5,934 bases of DNA from Anaerolineae bacterium (GTDB lineage Bacteria; Chloroflexota; Anaerolineae; Anaerolineales; Villigracilaceae), in assembly GCA_003524705.1 (NCBI GenBank), contig DQGV01000342.1:1-5934 (forward strand), in the 5' to 3' direction. The notes below the pieces were generated by a model. It was not told the DNA's origin and did not search any database. It was given only the letters and a program-made list of their open reading frames with translations. Below, in pieces: positions 1-5,184 of this stretch; within the stretch, counting starts at the first letter, position 1; each line of letters starts with the position of its first letter. The position numbers were made by a program, and so were the translations under genes.

Positions 1-901
1 GTAAAAACATGTCACGCGCCGAATCAGCAGGGACAATTAACTGTCCGCGCCGATTGGCTTTGAGAAATTTTTCAACACCACGAAAGTTTATATTTTTATT
101 TAAAAATATTGTTTTATCTGGGTCTACTTCCGCCATGCCATGGTCAGCAGTCATTAAGAATAAAACTTTTTTCTTACCTGTGAAGATTCTTTCAAAATAA
201 TATTCCATCATCAATAAGAATGTTTTGATTTCGGCTTCGGTCTGTGGGGCGGTGGGACCATATTCATGTGCAATGGCATCAATCTTATCGAAATACAATT
301 GAATGTAGGTGAGTTTATTTTGTTTTTCGAGCAATAATCCTAAATTGATGAATGCCTCAGAAAGTGTTTTGAAGCCGCGAATTTCTGAACCTTTCATCAC
401 TGTTTTTGAATAAGTGGATGCCATGTAATCACGAATACAAAAATTAAAAGAGTCTACGCCCATCTTTTTTAGGGCTGGGTAAAAAATTCCTTTTGGATAA
501 ATTTCACCAGCATTGCCGCCCATTTGATTTAATGTCTCTCGTTCAAAATTTCCTGCCTTAGAAAATAATAAAGGTGCAATCACTTTATCAACAGTTGGTT
601 CATAGTAATACCATTCGTGTACGCCGCTTTGACCAACTGGAAGTCCGGTATGAATCGTCGTCACATGCGCGGCAGTGGTAGATGGGAATTGCGAAGTGAT
701 TTTTTCAATCTTTCCATGTTTTGCAACGCGTTTAATAAATGCTGACTCTTGATATTGCTCAAAGAATCGCCAGCCAAAGGCATCAATAAAAAATAAAACC
801 ACAGCATCATATTGTTTGGAAGCAAACGCCTCTTTGACTCGATTTGGAATGCCTGCAAACCCGCCTGAGTCGTATCTTGGTTTGATGAAAGATGGATGCA
901 C
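1..901 (-). CDS. Alkaline phosphatase family / type I phosphodiesterase-like protein, partial
   Basis: Reading right to left, an open frame of 300 codons runs off the left edge, so the C-terminus is missing. I place the start at GTG (899-901): AAGGA lies about five bases upstream, an in-frame stop is ten codons upstream and no ATG lies between. The protein shows the metal-site pattern of the alkaline phosphatase superfamily (NPP / phosphodiesterase branch): a hydrophobic strand ending in Asp40 (LFFIDAFGW), a candidate nucleophile Thr75/Thr76 in FPSTTAAHVTTIHTGL, an Asp208-x3-His212 motif (DKIDAIAHEYGP) and Asp253-His254 in MTADHGM. The last metal-binding His expected in the family would lie beyond the window. 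There is no signal peptide, so it is probably cytosolic. Family members hydrolyse phosphodiester or phosphomonoester bonds with two zinc ions; the substrate here cannot be told. It is transcribed divergently from the SDR gene. Confidence 0.85.
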   Translation of the reverse strand, partial: MHPSFIKPRYDSGGFAGIPNRVKEAFASKQYDAVVLFFIDAFGWRFFEQYQESAFIKRVAKHGKIEKITSQFPSTTAAHVTTIHTGLPVGQSGVHEWYYYEPTVDKVIAPLLFSKAGNFERETLNQMGGNAGEIYPKGIFYPALKKMGVDSFNFCIRDYMASTYSKTVMKGSEIRGFKTLSEAFINLGLLLEKQNKLTYIQLYFDKIDAIAHEYGPTAPQTEAEIKTFLLMMEYYFERIFTGKKKVLFLMTADHGMAEVDPDKTIFLNKNINFRGVEKFLKANRRGQLIVPADSARDMFL

Positions 902-957
902 TTGATTCCTTTTTAATAGTCTTCTTACATTTTATCGCATATATTACTGGTAAGATA

Positions 958-963
958 ATTATA
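958..963 (-). promoter_or_regulatory. Possible -10 box for the phosphatase gene
   Basis: On the minus strand this is a perfect TATAAT about 57 bases upstream of the GTG start. No convincing -35 hexamer is seen at 16-18 bases, so it is only a candidate. Confidence 0.25.
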
Positions 964-1002
964 GACATTAATACAGATTTTTTAGTCTAACTCGTGATTC
1001 TG

Positions 1003-1015
1003 TACTAAACTAGTA
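1003..1015. promoter_or_regulatory. Candidate operator dyad upstream of the SDR gene
   Basis: TACTA-AAC-TAGTA is a perfect 5-bp inverted repeat with a 3-base centre. It overlaps TAGTAT/TATAAG (1011-1019), the most plausible -10 sequence for the SDR gene, although no good -35 accompanies it. A further inverted copy of ACTAAA (1004-1009) is TTTAGT at 981-986. The position would suit a repressor site, but no regulator is encoded next to it. Confidence 0.3.
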
Positions 1016-1070
1016 TAAGGATCTGTGACAAAATTATTATGTGGAGTTTAATAAACTCAAGGAGAATCAA

Positions 1071-1877
1071 ATGAAAGTACAAGATAAAGTGATTGTAGTG
1101 ACTGGTGGTGGGAGTGGCATGGGGCGTGAGTTGGTTTTGAATTTGCTCAAAAAAGGTGCAAAAGTTTTTACAGTTGATATTAACGAAAAAACTTTGCAGG
1201 AAACTGTGGGATTGGCTGGCGACAAAAAAGATAATTTAGCGACGGCTGTCGTCAACATTGCGGATAAATCCGCAGTGGAAGCCTTACCTGCCAAAGTGAT
1301 TGAAAAATTTGGTGCAGTGGATGGCATCATCAACAATGCTGGCATAATTCAACCGTTTGTAAAATTCAAAGATTTAGATTTTGCGTCAATAGAACGTGTG
1401 TTGAATGTCAACTTATATGGCGTGTTGTATATGACCAAAGCCTTTTTGCCACACTTGTTGACTCGTCCAATAGCACATATTGCCAACACTTCTAGCATGG
1501 GTGGTTATTTACCTGTGCCCGGACAAACGATTTATGGCGCGAGTAAAGCCGCCGTAAAATTATTGACCGAAGGATTGTATGCCGAACTCTTAGATACAAA
1601 TGTAAAGGTGACCGTGATTTACCCCGGAGCGATTGGGACGAATATAACAGCCAACTCTGGCGTTGCAATCCCAGGAGGGACTCAAACCGCAGAAGAAAGT
1701 AAAGTTAAAGTATTACCCGCAGACAAAGCCGCTGAGATAATCGTGAGTGCAATTGAAAATGATAGTTACAGCGTGTTCGTTGGCTCGGATGCCAAATTTA
1801 TGGACTTCATCCGCAGATTGAATCCGAAAATGGCGACTAAGTTTATTTACAATCAAATGAAATCGCTGTTGAAATAA
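1071..1877 (+). CDS. Classical short-chain dehydrogenase/reductase (SDR)
   Basis: Encodes 268 residues, the usual size for a classical SDR. The ATG at 1071 is preferred over an in-frame GTG at 1041 because AAGGAG (1059-1064) lies six bases before it and the Rossmann fold starts immediately. Motifs in order: cofactor loop TGGGSGMG (11-18), Asp36 at the end of the second strand (points to NAD(H) over NADP(H)), NNAG (88-91), active-site Asn114, Ser142, Tyr155 and Lys159 (YGASK), and the PG motif at 185-186. The Asn-Ser-Tyr-Lys tetrad is complete, so an active soluble oxidoreductase acting on an alcohol/carbonyl pair is expected; the substrate is unknown. It seems to be a single-gene unit, with a strong terminator following. 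The 3' part (1809-1871) is related to sequences elsewhere in the window: a remnant at 5113-5166 and a 15-base match at 3169-3183. Confidence 0.93.
   Translation: MKVQDKVIVVTGGGSGMGRELVLNLLKKGAKVFTVDINEKTLQETVGLAGDKKDNLATAVVNIADKSAVEALPAKVIEKFGAVDGIINNAGIIQPFVKFKDLDFASIERVLNVNLYGVLYMTKAFLPHLLTRPIAHIANTSSMGGYLPVPGQTIYGASKAAVKLLTEGLYAELLDTNVKVTVIYPGAIGTNITANSGVAIPGGTQTAEESKVKVLPADKAAEIIVSAIENDSYSVFVGSDAKFMDFIRRLNPKMATKFIYNQMKSLLK
1809..1823 (+). repeat. 15-base direct repeat, copy 1 (inside SDR gene)
   Basis: ATCCGCAGATTGAAT here is identical to 3169-3183. In the SDR gene it is read as the middle of I-R-R-L-N; at the other copy it is read in a different frame and includes the stop codon of the second DHFR-family gene. 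A degenerate third version, ATCTCCAGATTGAA, lies at 4584-4598. Confidence 0.6.
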
Positions 1878-1891
1878 AAATGTAAAATGTA

Positions 1892-1930
1892 AAAAGACAT
1901 CGGAAGTCTATGAGGCTTCCGATGTCTTTT
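1892..1930 (+). terminator. Intrinsic terminator after the SDR gene
   Basis: A perfect 15-bp inverted repeat pairs 1892-1906 (AAAAGACATCGGAAG) with 1916-1930 (CTTCCGATGTCTTTT). The nine-base loop region could close by up to three further pairs. The right arm ends in a T run, and the left arm starts with an A run, so the structure could work in both directions. It lies 15 bases after the SDR stop and separates that gene from the promoter of the DHFR-family operon. Confidence 0.85.
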
Positions 1931-1951
1931 GTATTAACACGTTTTCATATC

Positions 1952-1980
1952 TTGACGAATCAGAAAATTTGTTCTATTAT
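1952..1980 (+). promoter_or_regulatory. Sigma70-type promoter of the DHFR-DHFR-DinB operon
   Basis: TTGACG (1952-1957) and TATTAT (1975-1980) are separated by exactly 17 bases, each one mismatch from consensus. Transcription would start near 1986-1988, only about 12-14 bases before the ATG at 2000, so the AAAGG ribosome site (1986-1990) would lie at the very 5' end of the message. The promoter follows directly after the SDR terminator. Confidence 0.65.
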
Positions 1981-1999
1981 CTAATAAAGGATAACTTCC

Positions 2000-2548
2000 A
2001 TGAGAAAACTAATTGCGGCAATGAACATGACGCTTGATGGGTTCTGTGACCACACGTACGGAATCGCGGATGATGAAATTCATGAGCATTACAGGGACCT
2101 GTTGCGAAGTGGGGACGCGGTTATTTACGGGCGGATAACCTATCAGTTGATGGAGTATTGGAAATCTATTGTGGAGAATTCTACTGGTAACAAAGCAGAT
2201 GATGATTTTGCAGTAGCAATAGACAACATTACGAAGATTGTATATTCCCGCACGTTGGAAAATGTGGACTGGAAGAATACAATATTGAAAAAGGAAGTCA
2301 TCAAGGATGAAATTGTAGAGCTCAAAAAGCAAGCGGGTAAGCCCATCTTTGTCGGTAGCCCCGGGATGATAGTCACCTTGGGTAATCTTGGTTTAATTGA
2401 TGAATATCAAATCAATGTTCAGCCAATGGTGGTAGGAAGCGGCTTAACATTATTTAAGAACATCACCAATAGAATTGACCTCAAACTTATCAACACAAAA
2501 AAATTCGGTTGTGGTGCAATCACTCTTACTTATGAACGACAAAACTAA
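2000..2548 (+). CDS. Dihydrofolate reductase family protein (RibD C-terminal-like), first copy
   Basis: Encodes 182 residues made of one DHFR-like / RibD C-terminal domain, without a RibD deaminase part. Visible family features are the opening strand MRKLIAAMNMTLDG (TLDG at 11-14), GRITY (44-48), FVGSPGM (117-123) for nucleotide binding, and GLIDEYQINVQPMVVGSG (131-148) followed by LF. The ATG has AAAGG nine bases upstream. Single-domain proteins of this kind are common in bacteria, are often annotated as dihydrofolate reductase or deaminase/reductase, and are presumed NAD(P)H-dependent reductases; few have a known substrate. It is unlikely to be the housekeeping folate DHFR. First gene of a three-gene operon, 27 bases ahead of a second family member from which it is strongly diverged, so the pair is not a recent duplication. 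Confidence 0.9.
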   Translation: MRKLIAAMNMTLDGFCDHTYGIADDEIHEHYRDLLRSGDAVIYGRITYQLMEYWKSIVENSTGNKADDDFAVAIDNITKIVYSRTLENVDWKNTILKKEVIKDEIVELKKQAGKPIFVGSPGMIVTLGNLGLIDEYQINVQPMVVGSGLTLFKNITNRIDLKLINTKKFGCGAITLTYERQN

Positions 2549-2575
2549 CACAATAGATTTTAGAGGAACCTAACG

Positions 2576-3181
2576 ATGAGAAAAATTATTGTGCTTGAAC
2601 ATATCTCCATGGATGGTGTCATACAAGGTCCAGGCGGACCAGAAGAAGACCCCAGCAATGGTTTTAAGCATGGCGGGTGGATTAGTGCATACTCTGACAA
2701 AAGTATTGGCGAAGCTTTAAGAAAACAAATGAATTCATCATTTGATTTGTTGTTAGGTCGAAAAACATTTGACATTTGGGAACCGTTCTGGCCCCAACAT
2801 GCGGATGCATGGCAAAATGTGATGACCGCCACGAAATACGTCGCTTCAAATACTCGGTCAACAAGTGACTGGAACCCAACAGTATTTTTAAGTGGAGACA
2901 TCGCGGCAAAAGTTAAAGAAATTAAACAGGGTCAAGGACCAGACATCCACGTGTGGGGAAGCGGAAATCTGCTTCAAACGTTAATCAAACATGATTTGGT
3001 GGATACATTTTGGTTGATGATATATCCAGTGACATTAGGCAGTGGAAAAAAATTATTTGCTGATGGAACAATACCTGCATCATTCAAGATGACTGAAAGT
3101 ATCGTTGGTTCAAGCGGCGTTATCGTTGTGAATTACGAACGCGCAGGCGGAATCAAAACTGGAAGTGTATCCGCAGATTGA
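2576..3181 (+). CDS. Dihydrofolate reductase family protein (RibD C-terminal-like), second copy
   Basis: Encodes 201 residues. AGAGGA (2562-2567) lies eight bases before the ATG. The start [17 protein letters not shown] continues into a glycine- and proline-rich GPGGPEEDP stretch typical of this subfamily, then GRKTFDIW (61-68), HVWGSGNL (125-132) and [20 protein letters not shown] (141-160). It is a presumed NAD(P)H-dependent reductase of unknown substrate, soluble, and co-transcribed with its neighbours. The subfamily-typical tail NYERAG is followed by a short end, [10 protein letters not shown]. The DNA of the last codons and stop (3169-3183) is identical over 15 bases to part of the SDR gene in another frame, so the extreme C-terminus may have been formed by recombination. 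A diverged remnant of the same 3' end occurs at 4545-4597. Confidence 0.92.
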   Translation: MRKIIVLEHISMDGVIQGPGGPEEDPSNGFKHGGWISAYSDKSIGEALRKQMNSSFDLLLGRKTFDIWEPFWPQHADAWQNVMTATKYVASNTRSTSDWNPTVFLSGDIAAKVKEIKQGQGPDIHVWGSGNLLQTLIKHDLVDTFWLMIYPVTLGSGKKLFADGTIPASFKMTESIVGSSGVIVVNYERAGGIKTGSVSAD

Positions 3182-3183
3182 AT
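3169..3183 (+). repeat. 15-base direct repeat, copy 2 (DHFR-family gene 3' end)
   Basis: ATCCGCAGATTGAAT, identical to 1809-1823 in the SDR gene. Here it covers the last codons and the TGA stop of the second DHFR-family gene. The identity ends abruptly on both sides. Confidence 0.6.
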
Positions 3184-3218
3184 GTAAAAGTTGCTTAAAA
3201 TATTACAGGAGACATACA

Positions 3219-3725
3219 ATGCAAGTTGACTGGAGAGCTTACGCTTGGAATCAATATGGGGCGGCGATTGATATGTTCGGTGATGCAATAAATTTATGTC
3301 CTGAGAATCTGTGGACTGTCGAAGTATATAAAGATTCAAATGATGAGCGTTATGGTCAATTCTGGTTTATTTGTTACCATACAATCCGCTGGCTCGATTT
3401 ATTTCTAAATGGCACGCGAGAAGGTTTTACACCACCAGCGCCTTTTATTGTTGGTGCGTTGCCAGATGAACCTTACACAAAAGACCAAATCCTTGCTTAT
3501 TTGAGTGCCACCCGCAAGAAGTGCCAATTGACGATTGAAACACTAACCGATGAGAAAGCGCAACAACCTTGCGTATTCGAGTGGATGGAACCTAGTTTCT
3601 TGGAACTTCAGTTGTACTGTATGCGACATATTCAGGAACACGCGGCGCAGTTGAGTTTGGTGCTCGGACAACATGGCGTGACAGGTATGGATTGGGTAGC
3701 CAGTGCCAGAAGCAACAATGAATAA
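3219..3725 (+). CDS. DinB superfamily protein (putative metal-dependent four-helix bundle)
   Basis: Encodes 168 residues. The ATG at 3219 is chosen because AGGAG (3207-3211) lies seven bases upstream; an earlier in-frame GTG at 3165 would overlap the preceding gene and add an unrelated 18-residue extension. The sequence has the DinB/YfiT-like layout: a first helix with WRAYAWNQYGAAIDMF, His54 in FICYHTIRWLDLFL, and His137-x3-His141 in MRHIQEHAAQLSLVLGQHG near the C-terminus. These three histidines match the metal-binding triad of the superfamily. Some DinB-fold proteins are thiol S-transferases using bacillithiol or mycothiol; no activity can be assigned here. Third gene of the operon, 37 bases after the second DHFR-family gene. 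It converges on the HTH gene with only 21 bases between the stops. Confidence 0.88.
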   Translation: MQVDWRAYAWNQYGAAIDMFGDAINLCPENLWTVEVYKDSNDERYGQFWFICYHTIRWLDLFLNGTREGFTPPAPFIVGALPDEPYTKDQILAYLSATRKKCQLTIETLTDEKAQQPCVFEWMEPSFLELQLYCMRHIQEHAAQLSLVLGQHGVTGMDWVASARSNNE

Positions 3726-3746
3726 TTAGATTAGTGCTTAAAAAAG

Positions 3747-3953
3747 CTATTCACTTTTGTATTCTAAAATATCGCCCGGCTGACAATTCAATGCTTTACA
3801 AATTGCTTCCAGTGTAGAAAAACGAATCGCTTTTGCTTTTCCATTTTTTAAGATGGAAAGGTTAGCCATGGTGATGCCTACTTTTTCTGTCAGTTCGGTG
3901 ACACTCATTTTTCGCTTTGCCAACATAACGTCTATATTGATGATGATTGCCAT
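3747..3953 (-). CDS. Small XRE/Cro-type HTH transcriptional regulator
   Basis: A 68-residue protein that is nearly all helix-turn-helix. After a short MAIIINIDVMLAKRK lead, the pair SVTELTEKVGITMANLSILK (17-36) forms the scanning and recognition helices, followed by FSTLEAICKALNCQPGDILEY (45-65), a typical Cro/C1-type ending. It resembles the short regulators often encoded next to DUF2975 membrane proteins (the Bacillus yozG type). Translation starts at ATG 3951-3953, nine bases after the stop of the upstream membrane gene; the AAGGTG ribosome site overlaps that stop, so the two are likely translationally coupled. It probably regulates its own operon, possibly through the repeats at 4474-4490. 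Confidence 0.9.
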   Translation of the reverse strand: MAIIINIDVMLAKRKMSVTELTEKVGITMANLSILKNGKAKAIRFSTLEAICKALNCQPGDILEYKSE

Positions 3954-3962
3954 GTTTGCACC

Positions 3963-4439
3963 TTAGACCGTTAAATCATTTTCGGATTTTAGGTCAATGC
4001 CATTTTGTAGGAGTCGCTGAAAGATAGCCGTAGCAGTTGCAAGTATGATAGAAGCGAAAGTAATAAAAATGCCGAGGCTGGTGACACCTGCTGGGTCTTC
4101 ATCCCTAACGAATAAATTGATGTATAGTACTCCTAATAGAATGAAGCCACTGAAGGCGAGGGCACAGTATTTGATATTCTTGACTGCATTGACTGAGGCT
4201 TGAGAGAAAACTTTATTGCCGTCCACATAGCCTAATAGCTTAATTGCTTGATAAAGCGCAACAAAAAATGGGATTGAGCCGATGTAGGTATAGAGTATGA
4301 GCGGGTCTAAATAAATATTGATTAAATCTAAGTCCGCGGCTCTGCCTTCCAGTTGCGGAAACCAGACTAGCCATGTAAAAGCTACGCCTGCAATAAGACA
4401 AATGACAACTTTCAAGAACAGTGTTGAACCTTTTTTCAT
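3963..4439 (-). CDS. DUF2975 family integral membrane protein
   Basis: A 158-residue hydrophobic protein with four predicted transmembrane segments at about 8-27, 47-70, 90-110 and 119-143. Between the second and third lies the family-like stretch GNKVFSQASVNAVKNIKYCA (74-93), and the tail is short and cytosolic. The function of DUF2975 is unknown. The family is repeatedly found beside small XRE regulators, as here, which suggests a membrane-sensor and regulator pair, but that role is inference. The ATG (4437-4439) has GAGGT (4447-4451 on this strand) about seven bases upstream. First gene of a two-gene operon driven from the promoter at 4479-4507. Confidence 0.88.
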   Translation of the reverse strand: MKKGSTLFLKVVICLIAGVAFTWLVWFPQLEGRAADLDLINIYLDPLILYTYIGSIPFFVALYQAIKLLGYVDGNKVFSQASVNAVKNIKYCALAFSGFILLGVLYINLFVRDEDPAGVTSLGIFITFASIILATATAIFQRLLQNGIDLKSENDLTV

Positions 4440-4473
4440 AATCAGTACCTCGTTTTGGGTTTAGGAATAAGTA

Positions 4474-4490
4474 AATATAGTGTAATATAG
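4474..4490. repeat. 10-bp-spaced direct repeats at the DUF2975 promoter
   Basis: AATATAG occurs at 4474-4480 and again at 4484-4490, exactly one helical turn apart, covering the -10 region of the minus-strand promoter. A longer relative, TATAGGAT, occurs at 4486-4493 and 4526-4533, forty bases apart. Possible operator for the XRE regulator of the operon. Confidence 0.35.
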
Positions 4491-4507
4491 GATTTATTGT
4501 TTGTCAA
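4479..4507 (-). promoter_or_regulatory. Sigma70-type promoter of the DUF2975-HTH operon
   Basis: On the minus strand, a consensus TTGACA (4502-4507) is followed after exactly 17 bases by TACACT (4479-4484), four of six matches to the -10 consensus. Transcription would start about 30 bases before the ATG of the membrane protein. The plus strand reads TTGTCA at 4501-4506, so a weak divergent promoter with an overlapping -35 is conceivable. Confidence 0.6.
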
Positions 4508-4531
4508 TATATTTTTATCGTTATTTATAGG

Positions 4532-4597
4532 ATGAGAAAATGGCTGAATTACGAGCGTGCAGGTGAGATTAAAATTGGAACTTCATCTCCAGATTGA
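4532..4597 (+). pseudogene. Remnant of a DHFR-family gene (3' end, possibly with start codons)
   Basis: The last 17 codons (4547-4597) match the end of the intact gene at 3131-3181 without gaps: 39 of 51 bases and 11 of 16 residues agree, both end in GAT-TGA, and the shared core is NYERAG..IK.G. Several differences are synonymous, which shows descent from a functional paralogue. Similarity starts at about 4545. Upstream in the same frame is ATG-AGA-AAA (4532-4540), the same first three codons as both intact DHFR-family genes, giving a 21-codon ORF that would be the two ends of the gene joined by a large internal deletion. The 5' part is short enough to be chance, and GAAAATGGC here also matches SDR sequence at 1826-1834. 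It is not expected to make a functional enzyme. Confidence 0.72.
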
Positions 4598-4621
4598 ACT
4601 TAAGATAGCCCCGAAATTTTT

Positions 4622-5110
4622 ATGCTGAAAGTCTTTCGTTACAAAGTGAACCCGATCGTATCATCTCTGATGATTTCCACTGGAATCGTGCTGCTTTGCC
4701 ATTTCCTTTTTGGTCCTTGTGGATATGTTAAAGTTAAATCTTCTATCACAGACATGAATACTATTTTTGATAGTTGGCAAGAACTTCGGCATACAACCAT
4801 TCCTGCATTTTCATTAACTGGTGAAGTTGCGTATGAGACAATCTCATTTATGAATGTGTTGAAAACGCTTGCGTATCAATTGACAGTCCCTAGTTGCTTG
4901 CGTGATGCTCGTTCTACTTTGATTGACGCTATTGAATCGGACTATCAGACCTTTCAGCTTGCACAAGATAGAATCAGCATAGATAAAAAGTTGGAGTTCC
5001 TGTATTCAAACGATGCCCTTTTCGTTCGTTATCAACAAAATGTAGATTTGATTGAAGCCTGTGTCCCAACGTGTAACTTGTTTGATAAAATAATTCGTAG
5101 TGAAGAATAG
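4622..5110 (+). CDS. Hypothetical membrane-anchored protein, orphan ORF
   Basis: An open frame of 162 residues that I do not recognise. Residues about 11-31 form one hydrophobic segment (PIVSSLMISTGIVLLCHFLF), consistent with a signal anchor. The rest is soluble, largely helical in character, and probably outside the cytoplasm. Cysteines lie at 26, 33, 92, 147 and 151; VPSC (89-92) and CVPTC (147-151) might form disulfides. There is no lipobox, since the residues before Cys26 and Cys33 do not fit. No Shine-Dalgarno sequence precedes the ATG, and a stop is seven codons upstream, so expression is uncertain; Met17 is an alternative start, also without a ribosome site. It lies exactly between two gene remnants, which suggests it arrived by recombination. 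The uninterrupted length and plausible domain layout favour a real gene. Confidence 0.6.
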   Translation: MLKVFRYKVNPIVSSLMISTGIVLLCHFLFGPCGYVKVKSSITDMNTIFDSWQELRHTTIPAFSLTGEVAYETISFMNVLKTLAYQLTVPSCLRDARSTLIDAIESDYQTFQLAQDRISIDKKLEFLYSNDALFVRYQQNVDLIEACVPTCNLFDKIIRSEE

Positions 5111-5112
5111 AA

Positions 5113-5166
5113 AAAATGGCGAAGAAGTTTATTTATAATCAGATGAAATCGTTGGTGCCTAACTAA
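5113..5166 (+). pseudogene. Remnant of an SDR gene (3' end only)
   Basis: Bases 5113-5157 align without gaps to 1827-1871 in the intact SDR gene with 39 of 45 identical. In the ancestral frame it reads MAKKFIYNQMKSLVPN and stop, against MATKFIYNQMKSLLK and stop. Three of the six differences are synonymous, so it derives from a diverged, once functional SDR and not from a recent copy of the intact gene. Nothing of the catalytic domain is left. It begins three bases after the stop of the orphan ORF and ends 18 bases before the nuclease-like gene. One change converts TACAAT to a perfect TATAAT at 5134-5139, which might now serve as part of a promoter. Confidence 0.8.
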
Positions 5167-5184
5167 TTTCAAGGTGGTGTAATA

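Noticed and set aside
9..200. 63-residue plus-strand frame at the left edge
   Set aside because: Antisense to the conserved C-terminal metal-site region of the phosphatase-family gene; no ribosome site and no recognisable features.
661..858. 65-residue minus-strand frame
   Set aside because: It is a shifted frame inside the phosphatase-family gene, whose own frame runs uninterrupted with clear metal-site motifs.
1041..1070. Ten-residue N-terminal extension of the SDR gene from an in-frame GTG
   Set aside because: No ribosome site lies before 1041, whereas AAGGAG lies six bases before the ATG at 1071, and the extension would include that ribosome site.
2009..2376. Minus-strand frames opposite the first DHFR-family gene
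   Set aside because: They are antisense to a well-supported gene and have no motif of their own; the same applies to the frames opposite 2560-2909.
3165..3218. Earlier GTG start for the DinB-family gene
   Set aside because: It overlaps the end of the DHFR-family gene, lacks a Shine-Dalgarno sequence and adds unrelated residues; AGGAG precedes the ATG at 3219.
3737..3748. GCTTAAAAAAGC as a terminator between the converging DinB and HTH genes
   Set aside because: The stem is only four pairs with an A-rich loop and overlaps the HTH stop codon; too weak to call.
1827..5157. The SDR 3'-end repeats as attachment sites of an active integrative element
   Set aside because: No integrase or mobility gene lies between them and the copies differ at 6 of 45 positions with synonymous changes, so an old paralogue remnant is the simpler reading.
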